Shown piece after piece: positions 36,460 to 49,526 of a DNA stretch of 64,000 nt. Origin of the DNA: Uloborus plumipes (Eukaryota; Arthropoda; Arachnida; Araneae; Uloboridae); the NCBI GenBank assembly GCA_038373865.1, contig JAXGGA010001686.1, positions 62,001 to 126,000 on the forward strand, read 5' to 3'. The notes beneath the pieces were generated by a model that saw only the letters and a program-made list of their open reading frames with translations, did no database searches and was not told where the DNA came from. Each line of letters starts with the position of its first letter. The stretch's first letter is position 1. The translations under genes and the position numbers were made by a program.

Positions 36460-37924
36460 CAGTGGTTCTCAACGGGGGCGATACCGCCCCCCGGTGGGCG
36501 GTGGGAGGATGCTGAGGGGCGGTGAACATATTTTGGGCGGCAGGGGGGCGGTGGACATATTTTGGGCGGTAAGGGGGCGGTGGGTATATTTTGAAATGTG
36601 CCTTTAAAAAGCATGTTTCGGTCAGGGGCGGCAGGATATCTTCTGCTTTTATGTCGCCAAAGGATGGCTTTAACATTTATTTTCGGGGGTTATCTCTAGA
36701 GTCCTGATCTTTCTCCTAATGTCATGAAGGATAGCATAACATTTGCCAATAGCACTTGAATTTTAAAAAAGTTTTTTGAGGTGGGTGCCCCCTTGCATAG
36801 CGTAACTACCTAAAAAAGTCAAAAAATGTGCCTTATTAATTTCCATTTGAAAATTTTTTAGCGAAGGGAGGGAATCCCGAACTACTCGCCTCTTCTCCAA
36901 TCGTGATCAAACAGAGTTTAAAATTGCGTTTTTACGAGGTCAATTTCTAAAAATGTCTAGATTTGACAGACGCCTTGTGCCGTTAGCATCCCCCTTGTAT
37001 TATAACACCAAAGATAACTAACAATCGCATTCTTCAGAATTTAAGTTTGCGTTTTTTATACTTCAATTTCAGAGTACGCTGGAAATAGCTCTGACTCCCT
37101 AACATTGTTAAACTTAGTCTTAAAATAACTTCAATTTTGAAAAACCATTAAGAGAGACCTATTTCTCCCTAGTTAACGTTACCAAAAATTGCCTAAAATG
37201 GCGTCAGTTTTAAATGTTTTACCAGGGGCGGAATCTGAACTCAAGTTTCAACACCACGAAACTTAAGATTAAAGAAACTGGATTTTTAAGATTTCGTTTT
37301 CAAAACTAATTTCGGGGATGTCCCCAAAATCTCATCGCTATCTTCACTCTGATGTCGCCAAAGGTATACTTATAACTCTTGATATCTTACCTAACCTTTT
37401 CAGCAATAAATTACTCAAAAAACATTTCTTTGAAATTAACTTATCTTGTAATTTGTAAATTCAACTTATTTCAGTTTTTTTTTAAAATTAAAACTTGATT
37501 TATAATCTATAAGGGTTACGGGTGTGGTTCATAGTTTCAAGTCTTTGTGGCTCCTGTGAAAATTAGAAGATTCGGCTTTCTTATTGTCCTTCCACAGTAA
37601 AATCCTATAAGTAATAAAAGGAATGTGTATTGTATAGTTGCAAGTAAATAAGAACAACACTGTGTTCAATGTTTGGAATCGGACCGGTCAAGGAACTATT
37701 TGAACGTAATGTATTTTTCAAAACATATTTGGTTCCAAATAAAAATGTTGAAAACGGTGCATTTTTATTTCAAACCGTGTTGTTCTGATTTACCTTAAAA
37801 ATTGTTCACTCATTCAATGGTCCCATTCTAGGCCATTGAATGAGTGAACCTACTGATCATCATTCCTGTGATCATCACTCTGACACAGCTTTTCAGAGAG
37901 AACAAAAAAGCTCGATTAAAATAA

Positions 37925-37978
<54 letters not shown>

Positions 37979-38183
37979 AAAAAAAAAACATTAAGCATTA
38001 GTTTTTATGCTCTATAGTCAGTTTCCAACAATCTGTTTTGGCAAAATAATATAGTTAATCTGGTCCAAAAAATTGCTTTACCTCTCCTCCCCCTTCTAGT
38101 TTTATGCTCGTTCTCATAGGGGGCGTTGAAACAATTTTCAATCCTAAAGGGGGCGGTAGCTATAAAAAGGTTGAGAACCACTG
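36460..38183. mobile_element. hAT (Charlie-type end) non-autonomous element, copy A (1.7 kb)
   Basis: The ends CAGTGGTTCTCAACGGGG and, inverted, CAGTGGTTCTCAACCTTTTT are the classic hAT/Charlie terminus. The 8-bp duplication atctacct is perfect (36452-36459 and 38184-38191). About three copies of a ~30-bp unit around ggggcggtggacatattttg lie at 36515-36595. An (AT)n run lies at about 37929-37974, and a hairpin with a 17-bp perfect stem lies at 37804-37849. No transposase remains; short frames are not hAT-like. Copy B is at 48281-51193. Confidence 0.93.
37804..37849. repeat. Perfect 17-bp inverted repeat (hairpin)
   Basis: Stem gttcactcattcaatgg (37804-37820) and its exact complement (37833-37849) enclose a 12-base loop inside hAT copy A. 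The homologous place in copy B (near 49420-49450) does not form this stem, so it arose or was kept only here. Confidence 0.9.
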
Positions 38184-38191
38184 ATCTACCT

Positions 38192-39754
38192 GATAGGACT
38201 GATGATGATCGATATCCTTGTTCCAATCGTCTTTTAAAAATATCTTCCATTGACTACAATGGTTAGAACGTGATTTTTCTTTTTTTCTTGCAGTACCTTC
38301 CTGTGACCGCGACTGCTAGTTTATGCACAGCATCCGATCATCTCATAACCGTAACATAATATGACAATGATTAAATTCTTGTTATCTCTATAAATCGACA
38401 TACTATTTAATCGATCTAAGTATCGCCGATCAAAGTGACTAAATTATTCACTCACATATAGTTACTGTTTTTAATAGCAATTCAAGTCAATGCAAAAGTA
38501 CTTTACAAGCAATAGTATTAGTCGATGGATATCTCTATAATTAACTCAAATGTTAGTTTCAAAGTCCAACTTTATAAGAGTATAAAAAGTGCAATGGTGT
38601 GGTAAAATGATAGCAGAACAATAATACGTTCTTTCATTATGTGATGCAAAGATTTATTTGCACGTACTTACTATAACTCATGATAGACTACTCAACTTAC
38701 ATGACTTATTATTTTTTTTTATTTACATTTATTTTTTTAAAGAACCTCAGTTCATTTTTGCATTTCTTTGAGAAGAATACATCCCCCCTCCCAAAAAAAA
38801 AAAAAAAGGAATGATAAAAGAAGAAGGCTCAATTTTTAAGTCATGTATAGAGATAAAAATATTCAAAGTCTACGAGCAGAAGAGAAAGTGCTTTGAAATT
38901 ATTCAGCCCGTTTGCTTACCTAACTAATCAATAAAGCTTTTCTCAACAATATAATAACCTTTAACGTAGGAGAATTTGGTTTTTGTAATATAGTTCTTTT
39001 TTCCTCCTAACTATTAAAATTATTGCTCGAACAAGTCTTTGAAAATGTAGTCTCTGAAAGAAAATTTTTCAGTCGTTATCATGTTTAGTCAACAAAAACA
39101 ACACAGTCTGTTGAGCAAGAAGGATACAGAAACTTTTTTTACGTTTCAGTACAAAAAAGGCATAAAAATGCAGCGATGTATAATTTTTGAAAATTTTATA
39201 TCATGCATACATTCATGAAAATCTTCAAAATGCCTATAGCGTTTTTAGCAATATATTGATGGGGATTTGAGAGAAAAAACATTAATACGTAAATGAATTA
39301 GTAACACAAACTAATAATGAATTTATACATTAAGGTATGTCTTAACGTATATGCTTAAAAATCCCTTGTGGATAATGCTTCCCCGCATTAAAACGATATT
39401 CTTACCCAGAAAATTTGTCAGTTTGATTCATAAACGAAGAAAAGAAAAAGAGAATAAAAAAATATGTACTCGAAACTTTGGTCTTGCAGTTAACTTGATC
39501 ATCTCAGTTCGTCAAATATTTTTAGTAATATGAAATCATATAGATACATTTAATTTTAAAACACTTCCGCAATTATTTATTCAAACCGAAACGAAAAAGA
39601 TTAATTTGCAGATATTTTCGAAATAGTGTTACGATACTGCTGCCTTCAAAATTATTCAGGGGATTTTCTTTGTTATTTATTCTATGTACGGGAGGAAGGT
39701 AGAAGAAATGCAGAAGAAAGGTAGAAGCAATGTAATTAACGCAGCATTTGGCCT
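38192..39754. other. AT-rich stretch with no recognised gene
   Basis: Nothing beyond homopolymer runs and short biased frames. Confidence 0.5.
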
Positions 39755-40045
39755 TAAACAGTAAAATTGCTAATTTTACAGTTTATTACCGTGTATTTTA
39801 AAGTTTTAAACTAGAACCTCTGCTGCCAGTGTTATACTGTTGTTTTTACTGTATAATCCAGATAAATTTTACGGCAATAAACTGTAAAATTGCTAACTTT
39901 ACCGTAAAAACTAAAATTGCTAGTTTTACAGTTTATTACTATGCATTTTACAATTTTAAATTGGAACCTCGGCTGCCAGTATTATACTGTAAAAACAGCA
40001 GTTCATTTTTTACAGTATATAATCAAAAAAAAACTGAGTAGCTTG
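39755..40045. repeat. Tandem duplication, period 150 bp, rich in TTTTACAGT
   Basis: The block gctaattttacagtttatta (39769) recurs as gctagttttacagtttatta (39919). The following gaacctctgctgccagtgtt block also recurs as gaacctcggctgccagtatt. TTTTACAGT/ACTGTAAAA words in both orientations resemble the subterminal motifs of the MITE at 24512, so this may be a decayed MITE pair. Frames here derive from the repeat. Confidence 0.75.
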
Positions 40046-41414
40046 CTGTCAAAAATGTCCTGCAGGAGGACTGATTCTTGTGCGTTTCTATACAAATATA
40101 CCTTATTCCCTTCCTATGAACAGGTATCACTTGAAAATTTTTGAGAGATTTCTGAACTTAAAAAAAAAATAGTTTGCTAAAAATTTCAGTATACAGTTTC
40201 TACTTTCGAATAAAAGTCTAAAACTATTTAAAAAATTTATAGCTATCAGTAAAAAAAAAAAAATTTTTTTTTTTAATCTAGTCAAAAGTTTTTTTTTTAA
40301 TACTTTCTTTTATATTCAAAGAAATTCACTTAAAAATATCTTTATGCGTAGTGGCTTGAAACGTAGACATAAAATTTGATTCATTCCTGAAATGAACAGC
40401 AGCAGAGCTTGTCAATTTTTTTTTGAGCATTATTTATATTCTTAATATTATCATAAAATTAGTAACACTACCTGAAAAGTGTTCTTTGAAATAAATAGAA
40501 ATATTTTAATGAACAAAGTTGATTTTTTTTTACTTCATACGAACTTTCTTTTCAAAGTTGTTCTTTTATAGAACATGACACTTACAGGAGCTTTAGAGGA
40601 ATTTATATTTAAGAGCTATTTTATCTCATTGATCATCAATTTTACAACTAAGAACAAAATTAATGCTTATCGCTAGATGAACTCAGCAATGGTTTATTTA
40701 TCTTATTTCTTGCTATTTATTGCGATGCATACTCGTCTTAGTCAATTTTTAAGCCATCGTCACATTCAAAGTGAATTAATTTAATCAATACCTAATACAT
40801 TTTACTTGTGAAAATAATTTGAAATTGCCAAATTTATTTAAAATCTTTTTTTTTTGTGCGTCATTAATAAGACCGATAGAAAAACGATGAATTTTAAATA
40901 TTACCTGAAAACATATTTCTATTGAAAATAACTCAAAAATAACATGAAAATGACGCTTCCTTCTCAAAAGTTAAACATATATTGCTGCTTTAAATAAATA
41001 TAGTTATTATTTTCATACCAAAGCATATTTTTGTCTTTTAAAAAATACTTTACGTCATTTTTTTCGTTTTGATTGCGAACAATTTGCGAAATCAGAACTA
41101 ACAGTCCATGAACGGTTTTTTAACTTTTTTTCCGAATTAACAAAAGTAATTAGTTTTCTCCCTCAATTGGAAAAGCAATGTGCCATAGTTATTATTTTTC
41201 CATTTCCTGGAATGAAAAAAAATGAATGGAAAGAGTAATTATATTAATTTTAACATAAGGATTTTTCATTTAAGCATTGCTTCATAAAATATGAAGAGGG
41301 ATTTTTCTTTTTTCATACGTTAATAAGTATTTTTAATACTTGTTTACTATGGGTTACGTTTTTGCCTGTATATAAAAACAGCACGAAGAGACCTATATGA
41401 AAAAAATGTTCCTC
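40046..41414. other. AT-rich stretch with no recognised gene
   Basis: Extremely AT-rich with A/T runs (for example 40251-40276). No feature recognised. Confidence 0.5.
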
Positions 41415-41422
41415 ATTATAAC

Positions 41423-41607
41423 CAGGCCCGTTATTTAGGGCGTGGGGGGGGGGTTAGTGGGAATGGGTCAATTGCCTCCCTCCCCCTGACACTGAGAAAT
41501 CAATATATTTACAAAAAGTGGGCGTGTATTTTTCTGGTTTCCGATAGAATTGCATTGTGTTTGCCCCCCTCCCCTCCCCCCCGGAAAAACATGAAATGAC
41601 AGGCCTG
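41423..41607. mobile_element. hAT MITE of a second family (185 bp)
   Basis: The ends CAGGCCCGTTATTTAGGG and, inverted, CAGGCCTGTCATTTCATG are flanked by a perfect 8-bp duplication, attataac (41415-41422 and 41608-41615). Poly-G and poly-C tracts lie inside the two ends. Non-coding. The terminus differs from the CAGTGGCG and CAGTGGTT families elsewhere in the window. Confidence 0.9.
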
Positions 41608-41615
41608 ATTATAAC

Positions 41616-43225
41616 CCTTGTTCTGTCATTATGTATTAAAAAAGTATTTTGTTTCCCCCATATTACTTGAAATCTTGTAAAATGCAGCTTTATAAGTACA
41701 AAAAGTACAAGACAATAAGATTCATGGCTACATGACAAGTCGTTCTCGTGAAAATGGCGCATTTTTTACCAATTCTAATAATTAACATTAATTAATCTTT
41801 TTTGATTTTCTATTTAATTGTTTTTTTTATTAGATATGAATGGTATTTTGTACGTAAGTAATTTATGGAGGGTAATAAAATATTTATAAATTTATGTTTT
41901 GAATAAGAGGAAGAATCTTCTCAGCTTTAAATCACACAGCGGCCGTAAAAAAAAAGTGCTCTTCAAATATTTCTGACAATATTCTTGCCAATTCTTGTGT
42001 AAAAAAATCCCCAGAATACAAATATGAATACCGTTCCCCACCCCACCCCATTGACTGGAAATGCCTGCCAATTATGTCTCCCTGTTTTCGGCAGTTTCAT
42101 ATCAATTATAATTTTTCCAGATGATAGTATTATATTGACACTTAACATTCTTTTGAGGGGTTAGAGAGGAAAGAATCAAGAAGATAAAAGTATAAAGAAA
42201 GTTGGGAAACTCATCTATGACATCTCCCTGAAATATTTTGAAACATATAAAAAATAATTCTATTCTCCAAAATTTTTTCTTTTAAAGTCTTTTTTTTTAA
42301 ATATTTTTGAGTTAAACCGGCGGTTAATGGACTTACTTCTCTAAGTCTCGTGTCTTGGAAGCACCGCTTGCTGCATATGACTCGCACTGCACATCTTCAG
42401 TAAAGAAAGTTGCCGTATTATTTACATATATTAAAGTTGCATTCATAGATATAATCAAGATTAAAAATGAAAATATTTATGCTTGTCATACAGCACTAAT
42501 GTATATTTATATTTCTAGGGATGCACCTTTCTATTGTTCATCGCTATGTGAAGAAGTGATGGGACAGAAGGGGGGGGGGGGGATAATGGAGCTCCGTTTT
42601 ATTTTCTGCGTAACCCTTTTAGTACTATAAGAAGCCAATGAAAAAATATTTGGAAGAGAATTTTATTCATTAAAATGATAAATGATAATCGCAATGAACA
42701 CAATTGGCTATTTTGGTTAAATTACTGTGAAGTATTGAGGCAAATTCAAAAATATTTCAGTTTGAATATTTTGCAGCATATTAGCTCTTTAAAACATTCT
42801 GTTATATTTTAACTATAATTAATAAATATGGGGGGGAAGGGTAGCTAACTAATAAGGCATATTAGAGCTCTGTAAACTCTACTTGAAATTAACACTGCTA
42901 CTAAATGGAGATGAACTGAAAATCGTGGTAAAAAAAAAAAAACTCTTATGGTAGTAGCACTTACTTGGGTTAAATTAAAGCGGTATATTCACAATTAGTT
43001 ACTATTGTTAATGTTATTGTAATTACTTTTTGATTAAGGACTTAAAAGATCACATATATAATTTATCAAAAAAGAAGAAAACGGTATTCTAAAAATGAAT
43101 TAAACATTCACAAGGTGCATTTAGAGAAATATTCTAAAGCAATGGAAATTTTGATTATTGAATTGCCTTTAAAAACTTAAATAATGGCATCTATGTTGAA
43201 AATTATTATTTTTTATTGCTGCATA
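41616..43225. other. AT-rich stretch with no recognised gene
   Basis: A poly-G run lies near 42571-42582 and another G-rich patch near 42831-42839. No recognised coding sequence. Confidence 0.5.
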
Positions 43226-44516
43226 CCGTAAAATGGGGTGAATCGGAACACTTTTCAGCTTTGCTTATAAAAAAAAAGTTAAAAAATGTTTTTTAAATTT
43301 GGTTTTCTGGGTAAAAACTTCGGTCTTGCTTTACTTTTGATATTCCAAGCAAAGAAAAAACATTTTGGACAATTATTATTAAAATATATAGGAAATTATG
43401 GGTGTTCCGAATCACCCCGCTGATAGGGGTCAATCGGAACACATGTTAAAACTTTTATTTTTTTCAATTTAACCTGTAATAGGTCTCACAAACATGAGTA
43501 ATATTGATGGGGGAGAATAATAACAGATAATTACTGTCAAATAAATGTATAATTTCAGTACCAGTGAATGTTTATAATTTGTCAAAATTCAAAATAATTT
43601 TGAACTTATGAAAAATGAAAAGTAATTTTAAGAAATGCTTTTGAATTGAAATACAAAGATTTAACACGAATGGAAGTCACTCATGTCGTCCACAAATATG
43701 TACTTGTCCTTAAAAGTATCAGTTGTGACTTAGCTTAATTTTTTTCATAACATCTCCTTGGATAAACTCTGCCTTTTCTTTAGTTTCTTGAAATCTCTGG
43801 GTTTCAGGGATTGTCCTGAAAGATTTTTTCGCTTATTCATCACTGTCTGTGTGCTGGACTGTTACTACATAAAGTCTATGTGACTTTCACCCTCGTATTT
43901 TAAGTAAAAAAATGTCTCCTGGAGAAAAAATCTTTTGAAATCTGCAACTTTCTGTCATTCTTCGATATAGTTGCTTACGAGAAGGGATAAAGAGTAATAA
44001 ATCCTTGTCCTTTTCTTGATTAGAAGAATTGGGGTTAGTATCTTGAGTTTTCAAACAATTTCCTTCAAATAAGTTTGAATTGAAACAACATAACTAAGTG
44101 TTCCTATTCACCCCGCAAATTTTTTTCCTATGGCATTTTTCAGAATTCTTCATTTTTATGACACAATTTATAAAAAATGTAAATTCTAATGTGGTATTCT
44201 GTTGTTCAGATACATGTATAATTGAAACATACCACTCTTAGTTTTTAAATATAAGAAGGTTTGTTCATGCATATGAAGTTTTGCAGTCCATGAAAATGTG
44301 ATGTTTTCTAGCATTCCACGTGCAGCCCTCTTTAGAAGCCAGTATCGTTGCCAAATTGACAAAAGTAATTTTTTCCTACTGCCTATGATCTTACCTTTCT
44401 AAAAAAAAAATTCATGGCAAAAAATACCCTATAGTATATTTATGAAGAATTTCTTTGTACGGTCGGGAAATTTTGTTCCGATTGACCCCGCTGTTCCTAT
44501 ACACCCCATTTTACGG
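43226..44516. mobile_element. TA-flanked non-autonomous DNA transposon with GGGGTGAATCGGAACA motifs (1.3 kb)
   Basis: The ends CCGTAAAATGGGGTGAATCG and, inverted, CCGTAAAATGGGGTGTATAG are exact for the first 15 bases, with TA on each side (43224-43225 and 44517-44518). The word ggggt(g/c)aatcggaac(a) or its complement appears at about 43240, 43405, 43428, 44099 and 44477. A TA duplication suggests the Tc1/mariner group, though TA could also be part of a longer terminus. No transposase is visible. Confidence 0.8.
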
Positions 44517-44849
44517 TACATTATCAATTCCAACACAACAGACACCGACACCGCTCAGCTATTTTAATTAAAAATGTGCGTCTAAAAATGATGAATTTAC
44601 TAATGTGTATGTAAATGCGTTCGGCATATATAATCATTAACCGGGGATAAATAATCTCAGTAGTTATTCCAAACAATTTTCAAAAGTGACTGAAATAATA
44701 TGAATGATTAATATGAAACTATTACGAGTACGGTATTATTGATTGCTTTAATAATGTAAATGGGCGGATTGTAATGATAGTGACATAAGTCAAAAATTTT
44801 ACGAATTGAGCCGAACGTAGATTTGTGTTCCTCTTTAGTTTCACTACTA

Positions 44850-46355
44850 GGCACACTAATTTCGCTAAATAAATAAATGAAATGTTGACCACTACTGCAC
44901 GAAAGTGTCTACTGATCGAAACTGCTTTTTAAGTGAGGATGACAGTGGCATTTGTGTGTTTTCAAAATGCTGATTGAATCAACGGGCAGAATTTTCTGCA
45001 AGGAGTCACTCATTCATAGCAGTTTTCACGTGTATTTGACTTTCTTTCAGTAAATGTATTGTAACTTTTGAAAAATCTATAGTGCAAGTCCTTTAAAATT
45101 AATTTGAAACAACTTACAAGTATCTTTTCAAAAATATTGGTGAGAAACTTGAAAAAAAAAAAAAAAAACTTTGTTTAGGTACAAATTGTTTTCTTGAAAT
45201 TAAAACTTACGAAATCCTCATATTTTTTAAAGATACAAAACCTTTAATTACTTGAAACGTGTTACGATGAGTTACTTCACTTTATCCCAACCGAGACAAT
45301 TTTAGTCAGAAATAAACGTTGGATCTAATTACTATTTAAATTAATTACTTAACAGTATTTAATGAAAGATAAATGAAATCAATTCTCATTAAATATTGAT
45401 ACCCTAATGAAATGCCAGTAAAATCCCTAAAAAAACCAAAACTTTCCGAAAGTTTGAACTTCGGATGAAATCTACGAAATGTTCAGTAATCTTAGTAACT
45501 AGATTATCAACTAAAGCAAAATTCAAAAATCGTTGTTGCCAAGTCATGCGAGATTTTATAGCATAAGAGTTTAGGAGGAATTTATGCGTGCAAATGCAAT
45601 TTAAATCTGTAAATAAAAACAAAATAAATAAATAAATAAAACGTTGATCACTAGTGGTACACGAAAAGTTTCGACTGATCAAACTCCTGTTTAAGTGAGA
45701 ATGACAGTGCCATGTATTAGTTTCCAAACAGCTGATAGGGTCCACTGACAGAATTTTCTGCAGGTAGGAATATCGCTCTCTCATAAGTCTTCAAGTGTAT
45801 TTGACTTTCTTTCAGTAAATATCTTGTAAATTTTTAAAAGTCAATCGTGCAAGTCGTTTAAAGTTAATTTTAAACAATTACAAGTAATTTTTCAAAAATA
45901 TTGATCAGTAATTTGAAGAAAAAAAAATAGTTCAAGAACAAATTGTTTTCTTGAAATTAAAACATACGAGATCCTCATTTTTTTCAAGATATTATTACAA
46001 AACCTTTAATTACTTGAAACATGCTACGATGAGTTACGCCACTTTCATTCCAACCACAACAATTTTAGTCAGAAATAAAAATTGGATCTAATTTCTATTT
46101 AAATTAATTACGTAACACTATTTAATGAAAGATAAATGAGATCAATTCTCATTAAATATTGATAATCACTAAAAAACCAAAAACTTTCCGAAAGTTCGAA
46201 CTTCGGATGAAATATACGAAATGTTCAGTAACCCTAGTAACTAGATTATCAACTAAAGCAAAATTCAAAAATCGTTGCTGCCAAGTCATGCGAAATTTTA
46301 TAGCACAAGAGTTTAGGAGGAATTTATGCGTGCAAATGCAATTTAAATCTTCCAC
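44850..46355. repeat. Tandem segmental duplication, period 742 bp
   Basis: Unit 1 (about 44850-45606) and unit 2 (about 45607-46355) align across their full length. Landmarks include acttyctttcagtaaat, a ctctcattaaatattgata block and actttccgaaagtt (45441 and 46183). The last 180 bases are the most alike. Minus frames at 45404-45784 and 46152-46457 share a protein-like stretch only because of the duplication. They have no known family and cross poorly conserved sequence, so I do not call them genes. Confidence 0.85.
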
Positions 46356-48272
46356 CAGAGTGGTTTTATGCCCTTGGAGACCATTATCATGAACAAACAA
46401 ATGTTTGAAATGTTCGGGTTTGAGTGTACTTGAATATTCAAAGTAAATCACCGGCAATTTATTGCAACCTGTATGATCGGGTTAAAGTTAGATTTTGAAC
46501 ATACCATGCAACGTTTATTTTCTTGAGAATGGACTATGAATTCTTTTGCTTGGACAAGTTACGTAATCTGTGTTTATCTGTATTTCTATTTATAAAGGAA
46601 ACTAAGTAAAGTAAAACAATAAAACACACCCCCACACACACACATAAGGAAGATAAGAAGGCAGATTGATTCAATACCCCACCTTTTTTATTCGAGGGCC
46701 GAACCTCATATTGAGATGCATCTCGCGGGCCAGAACATGAAAAATGAAATGGGTGAAAAAAAAGGCTTGGAGTTTCCACTGATTACTACTTTATTTGGTT
46801 CTTTTAGTTCAATGTTTGATTTTCAAACCTTCGCAAAAAACGTTGCTTAAAACAACATATTTTTTATTTTAATGGAAATCTCATGTATGCAATTAAAATT
46901 TAACATTTATTCCCTATTAATTCAAATTTAAATTAAATTTAACTATGGTAGGATGGTATTTATAGACCTTAAATGACTGTAATGTGGTAACGGTATTTCC
47001 ATAAAATCAACATTAAGCAACAGTAAAAGTTTGAAATAAGGCAGAAGTCTGAAAACTAAATGCAAGTGCACACATGTTATTTTACGACTTCGTGCGTCAG
47101 AACGCTCTCTCTAGTATTTCATTCCAGAATATTAAATAAAACATACTATTCTAAGAAAGGTTTCCCATACCTTTCTTCTTTACAGAAATAAACGGAACAA
47201 GTGTTGCGGTAACTAATTAACCCGAAATACATCTTTCTGTCTCCGAGAATACAACATGTACAAACGCCTTCTTTCTAAATTCGTCCAGCAACTTCGCCCA
47301 GAACAAAACATAACTTTGCTCTATTTCGAGATTCATTCAACACTGTCTGAAGTAAAACCAAATTTAATGCACTGGTTGCATTAACTATAGTGAAGATAAG
47401 TCTGACTTCTCTTTTAGTTGACGTAGACAAAGAGTGTTGCTTAGAAACGGCTACAAACACTCCAAAAGTATGGGAAGACATGATTATATCCGATGTCATT
47501 TGCAAAAGTCCGATAAAACTACTTGTAAGCAGATTAAACTATGTAACGGTGTCCCCGGTGGGAAAAATAAAATTAAAGAGAAAACCTTTAGCTAGAAATG
47601 AGAGCTTCATTTAATTAGAGGGAGAAGGCTCGAAAACTTATACATTATTTATAAAACAGACGCTTTCGAACGCTTCGGGAGGAATGAGTTATTAATTCTT
47701 CCCATTATCTTCTTCGAAAGAAATGGCAACAGTTATCTTTAAACGCCTTAATCTCATCTACAGTCTTGGATAGTCTTAGATTTTTATGATCTACATTTTT
47801 ACTACTTTTCTGGGGAATTTTTAGGAGAAAAATTCATTTGTAGTTGTCAGAACAGATTATTTATGATAGGATGAGCATCTAAAATATTTTTTAATAAATA
47901 TTTTTATAAGTTAAGACGATGGGTTTAAAAAAGTAATTTTTGAAAATTCAAGTATTTAAAAATTTTTTGCTGATAGGATAAAATATTAATAATTTAGTGT
48001 AGATTTCATTTGCAGTCATTATTTATGGTAATATTTTATAGCAAAATGCAATTAAAATGTAAGCGTAAAATGATCCTATGCTGTACATTTTTACTACTTT
48101 TCTGAAGAATTTCTAGTAAATACCAGATGGTTGATTCTGATGGCAAATTATTTATAATAGGATACACGTCTGCAAAAAATTTTGTGTAAATATATGCGTC
48201 AGACAATGTTTTGGATTTAGAAAAGCAACTTATTCAAATTGATTTTAAATGCAATTTTTTTTTTTGCGTATG
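46356..48272. other. AT-rich stretch with balanced island 47270-47740
   Basis: 47270-47740 has more even base composition, and two opposite frames stay open (47275-47505 minus, 47390-47614 plus). A pyrimidine tract ending in AG (about 47404-47418) could be a splice acceptor, but no donor or homology supports an exon. An (AC)n-like tract lies near 46624-46645. The rest is AT-rich. Confidence 0.3.
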
Positions 48273-49526
48273 ATCTAAACCAGTGGTAACCATTTATTTT
48301 CTTGGGTTATCTAACGAACCCTGATCTTTCTCCTAATGTCCTGAAGGATAGCCTAAAATTTGCTAATAGCACTTGAATTTCAAAAAGGCTTTTTGAATTG
48401 GGTACCCCCCTCCATAGCGTAACTATCAAAAATAGCCAAAAAATGTGTTTTATTGATGTCCGTTTGAAAATTTTTTGTTGCAGGGAGGGAATCTCGAACT
48501 ACTTGCCTCTTCTCGAATCGTGACGAAACAGAGCCTAAAATTACGTTTTTACGAATTCAGTTTCTAAAAATGTCTAGATGAGAGATACCTGACTTGACAG
48601 ACTCTCTGTGCTGTTAAAGTACCTCCCTAGCAACATCAAAGATAACTAACAATAGCATTCTTTAGAGTTTAAGTTTGCGTTTTTTATACTTCAATTTCAG
48701 AGAACGCTGGACATAGCTCTGATTCCCTAACATTGTTAAACTTAGCCTTAAAATAACTTCAATTTTGAAAAATCATTAAGAGAGATCTCTCTCTCCCTAG
48801 TTAACGTTACCAAAAATTGCGTCAATTTTAAATGTTTAACCTGGGGCGGAATCTGAACCCAAGTCCGAAACCAAACCCCACCACGAAACCTAAGTTTAAA
48901 GAAACTGCATTTTTAAGACTTTGTTTTCCAAACTAATTTCTGGGGATATCCTTAATATCTCACCGTCATCTTTAATCTGATGTCTCCAAAGGTATACTTA
49001 TAACTCTTGTTATCTTATCTAACCTTCACAGCAATAAATTACAAAAAAGAATTTCTTTGAAATAAACTTATCGTGTAATTAGTAATTCAACTTATTTCCG
49101 ATTTAAAAAATAATAATAAAACTTCATTTATAATCTTTAAGGGTGACAGGTATGGTCATAGTTTCAAGTCTTTGTCGCTCCTGGAAAAATTAGAAGTTCC
49201 GGCTTTGTTATTGTCCTTCCACAGTAAAATCCTATTTCCGTACGTAATAAATAGGAGATGTGTATTGTATAATATACACTATATTGTGGAATCGAACTGG
49301 CCAAGGAACTATTTGAAAGTAGTGTATTTTTAAAAATATATTTGTTTTCAAATAAAAATGTTGAAAACGGTGCATTTTTATTTAAAACCGTGTTGCTCTC
49401 ATTTACCTTAAAAATGGTTCCACATTTAATGTTCCCATTCTAGGTACTTGATTATTAGTCTGACACCGCTTTTTAGAGGGGAAAAAATGCTCGGTTTTCA
49501 AAAAAATTATTATATAAAGAAAAAAC

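Noticed and set aside
45404..46457. Two similar minus-strand frames suggesting a duplicated gene
   Set aside because: The similarity follows from the 742-bp tandem duplication of non-coding DNA. The frames differ at their ends and match no family.
47390..47614. Open frame after a splice-acceptor-like tract
   Set aside because: No donor, no recognised protein and an opposite frame is equally open. Treated only as a composition island.
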